A stretch of 41,948 nucleotides of DNA, from contig JAKQOG010000200.1 in NCBI GenBank assembly GCA_029565395.1, positions 1 to 41,948 of the forward strand. The letters run 5' to 3'. Below the pieces are notes generated by a model. That model had not been told where the DNA came from, did no database searches, and saw only the letters and a program-made list of their open reading frames with translations. Both the position numbers and the translations under genes were made by a program. The stretch's first letter is position 1; each line of letters opens with the position of its first letter. Shown in pieces: positions 8,601 through 15,029 of the stretch. The stretch is from Candidatus Hydrogenedentota bacterium (GTDB lineage: Bacteria; Hydrogenedentota; Hydrogenedentia; Hydrogenedentales; CAILVY01).

Positions 8601-9365
8601 GACACGGTAGACCTGCAAGAGGCCTATGATTGGCGTGATACTAAGGATGGGCTAAAGGAAGGGGAATGGGTTGCGCAAGGGGATATTGTACTGGTGCGCA
8701 ATGCAAGCAAATATCCGCTGCGATTCAAGCCGTTTTCGGATCATTTTTATCACAAGTTTCTGCAACGGCCGTATCCAACGGACTATGCCGAACAGGGCAT
8801 GGTGGTTCCGTTTTGGGAGACGGGGATTCAGTTTTTGACTCTGAATTCCTGTTGGCAGATTGATCGATTTAATCGAAAACGGTCGGGTGTGCTGCCTGAA
8901 GCCGTGGCCAATGCGCTCAAGCAAGCGCAGAAGCAGGAAGAGGACGCGCGGAAGAGCGGGCAACTGGCAAAGGAGAAACCACTGTTGCGGATCGCGGTGT
9001 GGCATCATGCCGTTTCGGGCAAGGAGTCCATGGCGGATGTGGATTTTCTGGGCAATTTGCAGAAGAACCATGTGAAGCTTGTCCTGCATGGGGATGTGCA
9101 TGAGATGCGGAGTGACCTTATTGGCTATAGGCATGAGAAGAAGATTCACGTTGTGGGGTCCGGCAGCTTTGGGGCGCGCGCGGAGGATCGTCCGGAAGCC
9201 ACGGCCCGGCTCTACAATGTGCTGGAGATAGCACGTGATTTAAAGTCTGTGCGTGTGCATACGCGCGAACAACGCCAACCGGATGGAGCATGGGATGGGT
9301 GGCACGAGTGGCCCGATCCCGAGGGGGGTAAGGGGCGTGTGGCGTATTATGATATTGGGTGGTGA
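5610..9365 (+). CDS. WD40 - Roc-type GTPase - zinc ribbon - metallophosphoesterase multidomain protein
   Basis: This 1251-residue cytoplasmic protein appears to be a sensor-switch-effector. Residues about 30-360 form six to seven WD40 blades with repeated SGSDDxTVKLWD-like ends. A Ras-of-complex-like GTPase follows: P-loop GESNVGKS (383-390), switch II DMGGQEE (441-447), a GAKLD (500-504) in the N/TKxD position and SSAL (530-533). Residues about 575-820 resemble a COR-like winged-helix region. A zinc ribbon has C828, C830, C852 and C855, followed by a charged coiled coil (about 870-905). The C-terminus is a calcineurin-like phosphoesterase with a complete metal set: D920/H922, G958-D959, G995-N996-H997-D998, H1132-H1133 and G1161-D1162-V1163-H1164, closest in style to class III cyclic-nucleotide phosphodiesterases. 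AAGGAGG seven bases before the ATG fixes the start. Effector substrate unknown. Confidence 0.9.
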   Translation: MAEWEEEEKWRRADEEVRRNLPKGVKLVRTLRGHTDWIGRIAWSPDGRMLASPSADKTIRVWDVETGECLHTIKGHNRDVKSVSFDPSGLTLASGSDDHTVKLWDLSSPNESSGDSGRLLCTLEGHMSFVYIVAFDPTGRMLASGSADNTVKLWDLLTPFEVGADSERLLCTLEGHKDSVNSVTFDPAGHMLASGSDDRTVRLWDVSAPFEAGADSWRLLRTLEGHKNWVNCVSFDPAGHMLASGSDDKTVKLWEAASGRLLRTLEGHTGNIKYLAFLFDGRLVASKGSDDTVRLWSRDTGACLCMLPELASGKWPPSLAFHPRLPLLATVGSDPGTPKEERSAQKTLCDRVIHIYELDLDVLLGQAVVPTVTYTSAKVVLVGESNVGKSYLAHRIAMGEPPEEGTIKSTHGMKFWPMEPENLSPLAKAPEGQRRDVVFWDMGGQEEYRLIHQLFLHDTTVALVLLDPTRGATAFKEAETWNKYLEKQLHGRAVVKLLVGAKLDQPCDTIDHASLECLVKDCGFAGYFESSALTGRGLADLCQAVAKAIDWDGLGLTSRPKLFQQIRDEIENRRMRGEVVLHFADLIVSAVSATNWSDEEDKDVDAVTKQLAAQGMIARSQVSTGEVVLVLQVQEIERYAGSLIVAARNNPRGVPALELQSIGQADFVFPGIAEEERLQRGQEKPVLECTVQLMLEHGICFQHEGLLIFPSLFASAPTATAETLPHAVSLYYDFAGAIDNIYASLVSWLVLARDFGRLRLWADRAEFEVKDGGLCGLRKVARPGGFAHVDVYFEADTPDQRRKEFISFVEDHLSRNGVEIHEHVAITCECGNLLAEETLRQRIARGDKDVVCPVCETRHGLTEGAKEARERDFKIEQHTWALRTQIEKLREKVTKHAIQMMEKAETKAATGPIRLLHLSDLHFTVDTPIQARLQWLLDDLKLDGGLGFKTLDYLVVSGDFTNKGCTEGFEKAYEFVSGLTQEFGLSAERCIFVPGNHDTVDLQEAYDWRDTKDGLKEGEWVAQGDIVLVRNASKYPLRFKPFSDHFYHKFLQRPYPTDYAEQGMVVPFWETGIQFLTLNSCWQIDRFNRKRSGVLPEAVANALKQAQKQEEDARKSGQLAKEKPLLRIAVWHHAVSGKESMADVDFLGNLQKNHVKLVLHGDVHEMRSDLIGYRHEKKIHVVGSGSFGARAEDRPEATARLYNVLEIARDLKSVRVHTREQRQPDGAWDGWHEWPDPEGGKGRVAYYDIGW
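6162..6354 (+). repeat. Two identical 43-base copies inside the WD40 array
   Basis: Bases 6162-6204 and 6312-6354 are identical, offset by exactly 150 bases (50 codons), and encode FDPAGHMLASGSDD in two neighbouring WD40 blades. Synonymous sites are also unchanged, so the copies are recent or are being homogenised. Flanking copies at 6010-6060 and 5860-5905 are similar but more diverged. Confidence 0.85.
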
Positions 9366-9574
9366 AGGAATGAAGAAGAGACCGAGAGAGGGGAGGGGTG
9401 AAATATGCGGTGTGGTGGGATGATGGGCATGGGCGCGCAGATTGTCCATCTCACAGCAGTTTTTTTCGGCTTTAGTAGGGGTCTATACATTGTGGGGGAA
9501 AGAAGGTAGAATGGTGATTAGGGAGTTGAACTGTACCGCGGATGCCTTTGGGGCATAACCGGGGAGGACCCGTT

Positions 9575-10426
9575 ATGGACAGTGCAGAGCAAGTACGTCA
9601 AATCATGGCATTACCGTTGTTTCAGTCGATACCGGCGGCGACGCAGCAGCAGTATGGGGAGTTGTTTCTGGCGGTGGGGGAGTGGACGGATCTGATGGAT
9701 GGGGAGGTGTTGCTGCATCAGGGGGGCCTGGGCGGGGACACGGGGTATGTGTTGTTGAAGGGGAATGTGGTGGTGGAGCGGGAGAACATGGATCCGCTGG
9801 TGGTTCCCGCGCCCACGTTGCTGGGGGAAATGTCTCAGATTAATCCGCATGCGCAGCGTATGGCGACGGTGAGCAGCAAGGGCCGCGCGGAGGTGTTGAC
9901 GTTTTCGTGGCGTGAATTTTATGCAAAGGCGAAGGCCATGCTCACGCAGAGCGATCTGTTCTTATTGATGGAGTGCATCGAGCGGTCGGTGTTGAAGCGG
10001 TTTCAGCGGGAGGCGTTGATGGATCTTCCGCAGTTCCGGCGACTGCCGGATGAGTTGCGGATGCGTATCTGCCTGTATCTACAGTGGGAGATTCATCCGG
10101 TGCCGATTGCGGCGGGCGCGAAATTGTTCGAAGCGAAAGGGATGTGCGGGGACACGGGGTATTTGCTGACGCAGGGGGAGGTGGATATTGTTCCGGCGGT
10201 GGGGAGGCCGCTGGCGATTCACGCGCCGGATATCGTGGGGGTGTTGCCCAAGTTTGAGCCGGAGTTGCGGTGGACGTGTACGGCGGTGGTGAAGGGCAAT
10301 GTGGAGATCCATCGTTTTTCCTGGCTGGTGTTCATGAATTTGCTGGAGAAACGGTTGCAGCCTGCGGAGTTTCATGCGGTTCGGGATGCGCTTGCCCTAT
10401 ATGCCAAGGATCATTTCACCCATTAA
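9575..10426 (+). CDS. Tandem cyclic-nucleotide-binding-domain protein
   Basis: The 283-residue product has two cNMP-binding beta-barrel domains, about 8-140 and 150-280, and no DNA-binding or enzyme domain, so it would be a stand-alone ligand-sensing protein of the cytoplasm. The first domain keeps a phosphate-binding-cassette pattern: G84-E85 followed by Q94-R95-M96-A97-T98-V99, comparable to the family G-E ... R-x-A-T-V. In the second, the Gly-Glu is replaced (VGVLP) and the Arg is displaced, so ligand binding there is unlikely. A start at 9542 is possible, but GGGGAGG at 9561-9567, seven bases before the ATG at 9575, decides for 9575. Its stop is one base before the next gene's ATG. It lies 209 bases after the phosphoesterase gene, and a functional link is only suggestive. 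Confidence 0.82.
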   Translation: MDSAEQVRQIMALPLFQSIPAATQQQYGELFLAVGEWTDLMDGEVLLHQGGLGGDTGYVLLKGNVVVERENMDPLVVPAPTLLGEMSQINPHAQRMATVSSKGRAEVLTFSWREFYAKAKAMLTQSDLFLLMECIERSVLKRFQREALMDLPQFRRLPDELRMRICLYLQWEIHPVPIAAGAKLFEAKGMCGDTGYLLTQGEVDIVPAVGRPLAIHAPDIVGVLPKFEPELRWTCTAVVKGNVEIHRFSWLVFMNLLEKRLQPAEFHAVRDALALYAKDHFTH

Positions 10427-10427
10427 T

Positions 10428-10958
10428 ATGCGGAGTTGTTTAACGCACCGTGTGCCCGTCACGCGGGTGCTTTCGATGGTTTTTCTTGGGATGATGGCGG
10501 TGGTGGTTTCCGGGTGCAGGCATGGCGGCCCTCAACCGGAGGTGCGGTTTCCTGAGCGTTCCGTGCCGCAGGGATGGCCGGTGTCTTCGCCCAACGCGCG
10601 GGTATCGTCGGAGTTTGGGGATTCCCGGGCGCATGGCACGCGCAAGCACAAGGGTATTGATATTTCCGTGCCGGAGGGTACGCCGGTGCATGCCACGGCG
10701 GCGGGCCGGGTTCGTTTTTCGGGCGCCCAAAGCAACTATGGGGAACTGATTATGCTGGATCACGGCGGAGGTCTGGAGACGGTGTATGCGCATTTGCGGA
10801 AACGGCTGGTGAGTGGGAATGCATGGGTGAAGCGCGGTCAGGAGATTGGCAAAGCCGGTAAATCGGGCAATGCGACGGGTTCGCATGTGCATTATGAGGT
10901 GCGGCGGAATGGCGTGGCGGTTAATCCCCGGGCCTATATTTCCGGAAGTTTAAAGTAA
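10428..10958 (+). CDS. M23-family (LytM-type) metallopeptidase lipoprotein
   Basis: This 176-residue protein probably cuts or regulates peptidoglycan in the periplasm. It has a signal peptide with the lipobox VVSGC (Cys30), a short linker, and a compact M23 domain. Metal ligands are visible as H74 and D78 (HKGID), with the H153-V-H155 motif and H122 also in place, so the zinc site looks complete and the enzyme is probably active. The open frame extends upstream to 10374 within the previous gene, but ATG 10428 begins one base after that gene's stop and yields a proper signal peptide. The nearest Shine-Dalgarno-like AAGGA is about 17 bases away, so translation may depend on coupling. Co-transcription with the cNMP-domain gene is likely. 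Confidence 0.88.
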   Translation: MRSCLTHRVPVTRVLSMVFLGMMAVVVSGCRHGGPQPEVRFPERSVPQGWPVSSPNARVSSEFGDSRAHGTRKHKGIDISVPEGTPVHATAAGRVRFSGAQSNYGELIMLDHGGGLETVYAHLRKRLVSGNAWVKRGQEIGKAGKSGNATGSHVHYEVRRNGVAVNPRAYISGSLK

Positions 10959-11012
10959 TGCGAGGGATCATTAACGATAATTTGAATTCATAAACAGATG
11001 AATTGGATTATT

Positions 11013-11040
11013 TTGTTATGGTTATTTTTTGTTATAGAAT
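11013..11040 (+). promoter_or_regulatory. Possible sigma-70-type promoter for the beta-helix gene
   Basis: TTGTTA (11013-11018), a 16-base spacer and TAGAAT (11035-11040) lie in an AT-rich stretch about 70 bases before the ATG at 11113. The -35 matches 4 of 6 and the -10 matches 5 of 6 consensus bases, so this is a moderate candidate only. Confidence 0.3.
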
Positions 11041-11112
11041 ACACTATGAAACCTGATTTTTCATTTGGTGGTCATAATAGCCGTTTGAATTACAATAAAA
11101 AAGGGAGTGGTT

Positions 11113-12492
11113 ATGCGGTTAAGATGTATTTGTGTTTTGGTTATTTCTATTTTTGTCGTTTTTGGAAGTCTTGGCTACGGAGCGGAGGCGAAGTCTGGGA
11201 GCAATTCGCAGGCGCCTTGTTCATCGGCGGGTTCGTGGAATGTGATGGATTTTGGGGCGGTGGCGGATGGCACGACGGACAATACGGAAGCATTTATGAA
11301 AGCGTTGAAGGCGGCGGAGCAGGGTCGTGGCGGTGTGGTGCATGTACCGACAGGCCGGTATAGTTTTTCGGGGTCGTTGGCGATACCGAAAGATGTGACG
11401 CTGAAGGGGGTGTTTGAGTGGGCGCCGTCGCATACGGGGGTGCGGGATAAAGGCGCGCCGTTGCCGGAGTATGGGACGGTGTTGATGCCGCATGGAGGCG
11501 CGGGTTCGGAGGAAGGCCCGGCATTTATTACGTTGGTGACGAATTCGGTGCTTCAGGGGGTGTGTGTGTATTATCCGGATCAGGGGTTGGAGCCGCCGCC
11601 GACGCCGTATCCGTATGCGATTTCGATGGGAGGGGACAATCCGGCGGTGCTGGATGTGGAATTGTTGAATCCGTACAACGGCATACAAATAACACGAGGC
11701 GGCCGGGAACTGGTTCGGAATGTATACGGACAGCCGTTGCACATCGGGTTGTTTTTGGATGAGGCGTATGATTGCTGCCGGTTGGAGAATGTGCATTGGA
11801 ATCCGTGGTGGACATTTGATTCGCCGATGTCGCGGTGGCAGTTGGACAATGGGGTGGGGTTTATTTTCGGGCGGAGCGACGGGCAGTATGCGCTGAATAC
11901 GTTCTGTTTCAATTACAATATTGGGTATCATTTTATTCGGACGAAGGCGGGGGTAACCTATGGGAATTTCAGCGGGGCAAATGCGGAGATGTGTCACGCG
12001 TGCATCCGCGTGGAGGATTGCTGCACCTGGGGGATTTTATTCAGCAACGGCGGGTATGCACTGCTGGATCCACCGGTTTCGATGATGGTTCGGGTGGAGG
12101 AAAGTAATCACGGCACAGTACGGTTCAGCAATTGCGCGTTTTGGGGTCCGACGGATCGCTGCGCATTGATTGAGGGGCAGGAGGGAGGCATGGTGAGTTT
12201 TGCGAATTGCACGTTCGCGGAGTGGGCGGAGAACCGGAAGATGCCGGTGAAGGAACGGAAGCGGCGGGATCCATGCATTGCGGCGTTGAGCGGGGCGTTG
12301 ATGGTGCGTGGATGTGAGTTCCGGGATAACAAGCCGCAAATCTATTTGGGGCCGAAATTGCAGGGGGCGATTGTTACGGACAATATCACGCATTTCCCGT
12401 TGGATATCCGGTCGGAAATGAAGAAGAAACTCATTCTGGACAATAATTTGCCGCTTCGGGGGAAAGTGCCGCCGCCGAGAGGAGAGGAATAG
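11113..12492 (+). CDS. Secreted right-handed beta-helix protein (pectate-lyase-like superfamily)
   Basis: The 459-residue product starts with a Sec signal peptide ending near GYGAEA, then shows the N-terminal signature of the pectate-lyase/GH28-like superfamily: NVMDFGAVADGTTDNTEAF at about residues 43-61, followed by VVHVPTGRYSF and IPKDVTLKG. The remainder has repeating short beta strands with Asn, Gly and aromatic residues typical of a parallel beta helix, ending at about 445 with a Pro-rich tail. Family members bind or cleave polysaccharides outside the cell. I cannot assign catalytic residues or a substrate. The frame opens with GTG at 11107, but GGGAG just before ATG 11113 supports the latter. 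It stands alone, followed by repeat-rich non-coding DNA. Confidence 0.78.
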   Translation: MRLRCICVLVISIFVVFGSLGYGAEAKSGSNSQAPCSSAGSWNVMDFGAVADGTTDNTEAFMKALKAAEQGRGGVVHVPTGRYSFSGSLAIPKDVTLKGVFEWAPSHTGVRDKGAPLPEYGTVLMPHGGAGSEEGPAFITLVTNSVLQGVCVYYPDQGLEPPPTPYPYAISMGGDNPAVLDVELLNPYNGIQITRGGRELVRNVYGQPLHIGLFLDEAYDCCRLENVHWNPWWTFDSPMSRWQLDNGVGFIFGRSDGQYALNTFCFNYNIGYHFIRTKAGVTYGNFSGANAEMCHACIRVEDCCTWGILFSNGGYALLDPPVSMMVRVEESNHGTVRFSNCAFWGPTDRCALIEGQEGGMVSFANCTFAEWAENRKMPVKERKRRDPCIAALSGALMVRGCEFRDNKPQIYLGPKLQGAIVTDNITHFPLDIRSEMKKKLILDNNLPLRGKVPPPRGEE

Positions 12493-12793
12493 GCTTGAGG
12501 CTTGAGACTTGAGGCTTGAGGCATGAGGCGTGAGGAGGTTTGCGGTTAGCCTTCAGCGGTCAGCTTTCAGCCGGAAACGTACTCGCGATATCGGGTTCGG
12601 GTTTGGGTTCAGGTTTGGGAAACAAGGGTAGCGCCGAAGTCCGTTCGGCGAAGGGGGGAATTTGGCGGGATCTGGGAAACGATGGTACCTCCGGACGCCC
12701 AATTGTAATTGAGCGCTACTATTGGGACCCCGGACTCTGGGAAACGAGGGGCCATTAGGCGTGCGGCTTGAGGAAGAAATACTTGTGCAAAAG
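12493..12793. repeat. Non-coding gap with GCTTGAG-type simple repeats
   Basis: From 12493 to about 12535, variants of the 7-mer GCTTGAG/ACTTGAG/GCATGAG are strung together; the same text in reverse orientation (CTCAAGC) occurs at about 41287-41320 and 41753-41785. CAGCGGTCAGCTTTCAGC at about 12555 matches the text at 3131-3163. TCTGGGAAACGA occurs twice (about 12671 and 12736). No gene is seen. Confidence 0.6.
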
Positions 12794-13621
12794 CTATCGG
12801 GAAATTTTGGTGAATCGGGCGGTTTGTTCTTTGATGGCGCGCTCGGTGGGGAGCCGTTCCATGGAACTGGCGCCGTAGAATCCGTCGATACCCCTGCAAT
12901 TTTTCAGGATGTAGTCCGCGTCGTCGGGTTCGGCAATGGGTCCGCCGTGGCACAGCATGATGATGTCGTTGTTGACGCTTTTTGCGGCGTCCACAATGGC
13001 ATCGATCAGTGCAACGCATTCCTTGAGGGATTTTGCGGTTTGCGCGCCGATGGAACCGGAGGTGGTGAGGCCCATGTGCGCGACGAGGATATCGGCGCCG
13101 GCATTGGCCATGTCGGTGGCGTCTTTAGGATCAAAGACGTAGGGGGTGGTGAGGAGATCGAGATCATGCGCGAGGCGGATCATCTCGACTTCCTTGTAGT
13201 AGCCCATATTGGTTTCTTCGAGATTGGCGCGGAAGATGCCGTCGATGAGGCCGACCGTGGGGAAATTCTGGACGCCCGCGAATCCGGCGGCTTTCACCTG
13301 CGCGAGGAATTGGGGCATGAGGCGCATGGGGTCTGTGCCGCAGACGCCGGCGAGGACGGGAGTTTTGCGGACGACGGGGAGGACTTCGCTGGCCATTTCC
13401 ATGACGATGGCGTTGGCATCGCCATAGGGCATGAGGCCCGCGAGGGAGCCGTGGCCCGCCATGCGGTATCGGCCGGAATTGTAGATGACAATCAAATCGA
13501 TTCCGCCCGCTTCTTCGCATTTGGCGCTGATGCCGGTGCCTGCGCCGCCGCCGATGATGGGTTTTCCTTCAGCGATCTTAGCACGGAAGCGTTTTAAGAT
13601 GTCGGTCCTGGATTCGGTCAT
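12794..13621 (-). CDS. PEP-hydrolase-like TIM-barrel protein (Tm-1 C-terminal-domain family)
   Basis: The 275 residues form a single TIM barrel matching the phosphoenolpyruvate hydrolase-like family found as the C-terminal half of the plant virus-resistance protein Tm-1 and as free bacterial proteins. Visible elements are the glycine-rich first strand [12 protein letters not shown] (about 22-33), [28 protein letters not shown], a central [15 protein letters not shown] loop, [12 protein letters not shown] and [13 protein letters not shown]. The reaction is not well established in the family; the barrel fold is secure. An 11-base gap with GGAGAG before its ATG links it to the upstream gene at 13633-14844, so the pair is one transcript. 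The substrate is probably a small phosphorylated acid, which is inference. Confidence 0.88.
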   Translation of the reverse strand: MTESRTDILKRFRAKIAEGKPIIGGGAGTGISAKCEEAGGIDLIVIYNSGRYRMAGHGSLAGLMPYGDANAIVMEMASEVLPVVRKTPVLAGVCGTDPMRLMPQFLAQVKAAGFAGVQNFPTVGLIDGIFRANLEETNMGYYKEVEMIRLAHDLDLLTTPYVFDPKDATDMANAGADILVAHMGLTTSGSIGAQTAKSLKECVALIDAIVDAAKSVNNDIIMLCHGGPIAEPDDADYILKNCRGIDGFYGASSMERLPTERAIKEQTARFTKISR

Positions 13622-13632
13622 TGGAGTCTCTC

Positions 13633-14844
13633 CTAGAGTCGGCCCATGTTTTTAAGCAAATGATGGGCGCAGGCTTCTGCAAACGAGGGGTCATTTACGT
13701 TGTTGTCCATTTCTATAACCTGGATATCCGGACGCAGGTGTTTCTTGAGAGTGGCGAAAAGCGCCTGATCCGCTTCTGGGTTCCAGAAAGGTCCGCAGGG
13801 AGCGTCGATCATGCTCAGTCCTTTGAGAGGCAACAGCACGGTGACGGGTGCGGTGCTCTGATTGATTTTTTCCGCGAGGAGTTCACCCAAGCGGGCATTT
13901 TCGTCCGTGGTAGTGCGCATCAGGGTCACATTTGGATTGTGCGGGTAGAAGACGCGGTTTTTGAACTTTTCGGGAATGGTTTCGGGCGCCCAGAAATTGA
14001 CCATGTCGAGACAGGCCGGGGTGATAATGGCGGGGATGCCGTGTTTTGCGGCGGCTTCCAGGCGCGTGGGCCCTGCGGTGAGCGCACCGCCAACTAATTC
14101 ATCGGCCCACTCCGTCGTGGTGATATCGAGCACGCCCGAGATGCGGCCGGATTCAATCAGGCTTTCCATGGTGCGGCCGCCTGTGCCTGTGCAATGAAAG
14201 ACGAGGACTTCGTAGCCATGTTTTTCGAGAATGCCTTTTGCATGTTCAACGGCGGGAGTGGTGTTTCCGAACATGGAGGCTGCGATGAGCGGTTTGTCTT
14301 CGCCGGGGGCAATGTGGGTTTCGACCATGCCGCAGATGGCGCCCGCGGCGCGGGAGAAGACTTCCCGGCTGATGTTGTTGATGCCGGATACGTCGACAAT
14401 GCTGGGGATCATGACGATGTCTTTAACGCCCACGTACCCGGAAACATCCGTACCTGCGGCGGTGGACACCATAACTTTGGGAACGCCGAGAGGGAGGGCG
14501 CGCATGGCGGCGCAGGCCATGGCGGTGCCGCCGCTTCCACCCAGGGCCATGACGCCGTCAAACCGGCCTTCCGCATAGAGTTTCGGGAGCAGCAGGGCGG
14601 CCCCGCGGGTCATGGCGGCCACGGCTTCGCCCCGGTCTTTTTTTGCCGTGAGGGAGGCAATGTCCGTGCCTGCGGCGCGTGCAATTTCATCGCGGGAGAC
14701 GTCGGGCGGAATTCGGGGCGGATCGAGGGTGCCGGCATCGATGAGGAGTGTGGCGAGCCCCCGTTCTTCGATACATTGTTTGACGAAGCCGTATTCCATG
14801 CCCTTGGTATCCAAGGCCCCGATTAATGCAATCGTCTTTTGCAT
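13633..14844 (-). CDS. Tm-1-like ATP-binding-domain protein (UPF0261 family)
   Basis: The 403-residue protein matches UPF0261 over full length: the N-terminal [15 protein letters not shown], a Rossmann-like first half with [13 protein letters not shown] (about 100-112) as a glycine-rich nucleotide-binding loop, and a second half with [21 protein letters not shown] followed by [16 protein letters not shown]. In plants this domain forms the N-terminal part of Tm-1, fused to the TIM barrel encoded here by the adjacent gene. The frame is open to 14859, but ATG 14844 gives the family's usual start and is preceded by GAGGGCGG at a suitable distance. It is first in a two-gene minus-strand operon. 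Biological role in bacteria is unclear. Confidence 0.88.
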   Translation of the reverse strand: MQKTIALIGALDTKGMEYGFVKQCIEERGLATLLIDAGTLDPPRIPPDVSRDEIARAAGTDIASLTAKKDRGEAVAAMTRGAALLLPKLYAEGRFDGVMALGGSGGTAMACAAMRALPLGVPKVMVSTAAGTDVSGYVGVKDIVMIPSIVDVSGINNISREVFSRAAGAICGMVETHIAPGEDKPLIAASMFGNTTPAVEHAKGILEKHGYEVLVFHCTGTGGRTMESLIESGRISGVLDITTTEWADELVGGALTAGPTRLEAAAKHGIPAIITPACLDMVNFWAPETIPEKFKNRVFYPHNPNVTLMRTTTDENARLGELLAEKINQSTAPVTVLLPLKGLSMIDAPCGPFWNPEADQALFATLKKHLRPDIQVIEMDNNVNDPSFAEACAHHLLKNMGRL

Positions 14845-15029
14845 AGTCCGCCCTCGCATTGTCAGATGTTTTACCTGTAGTTATAAACCAATTTCCGCCG
14901 CCATTTCCAAAAGAATTGACGCGGGAGCGGGGAAAGGGTAGAGTAGTTGTGCCGTTGTTGGCAGAACTGGGCAGAAGTAAAACGGGTGAGGGGCCGGGTG
15001 CATGATGCTCCTCGCTGGGAGGCGCAGGT

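Noticed and set aside
12660..12735. Further member of the TCTCCAGG hairpin family
   Set aside because: The reverse strand shows CAATAGTAGC as in the true copies, but the loop and arms do not match; similarity is too weak to list.
12722..13597. 291-codon plus-strand frame opposite the TIM-barrel gene
   Set aside because: Gly/Asp/Val-rich antisense translation of a clear gene; the minus-strand frame matches a known family over its full length.
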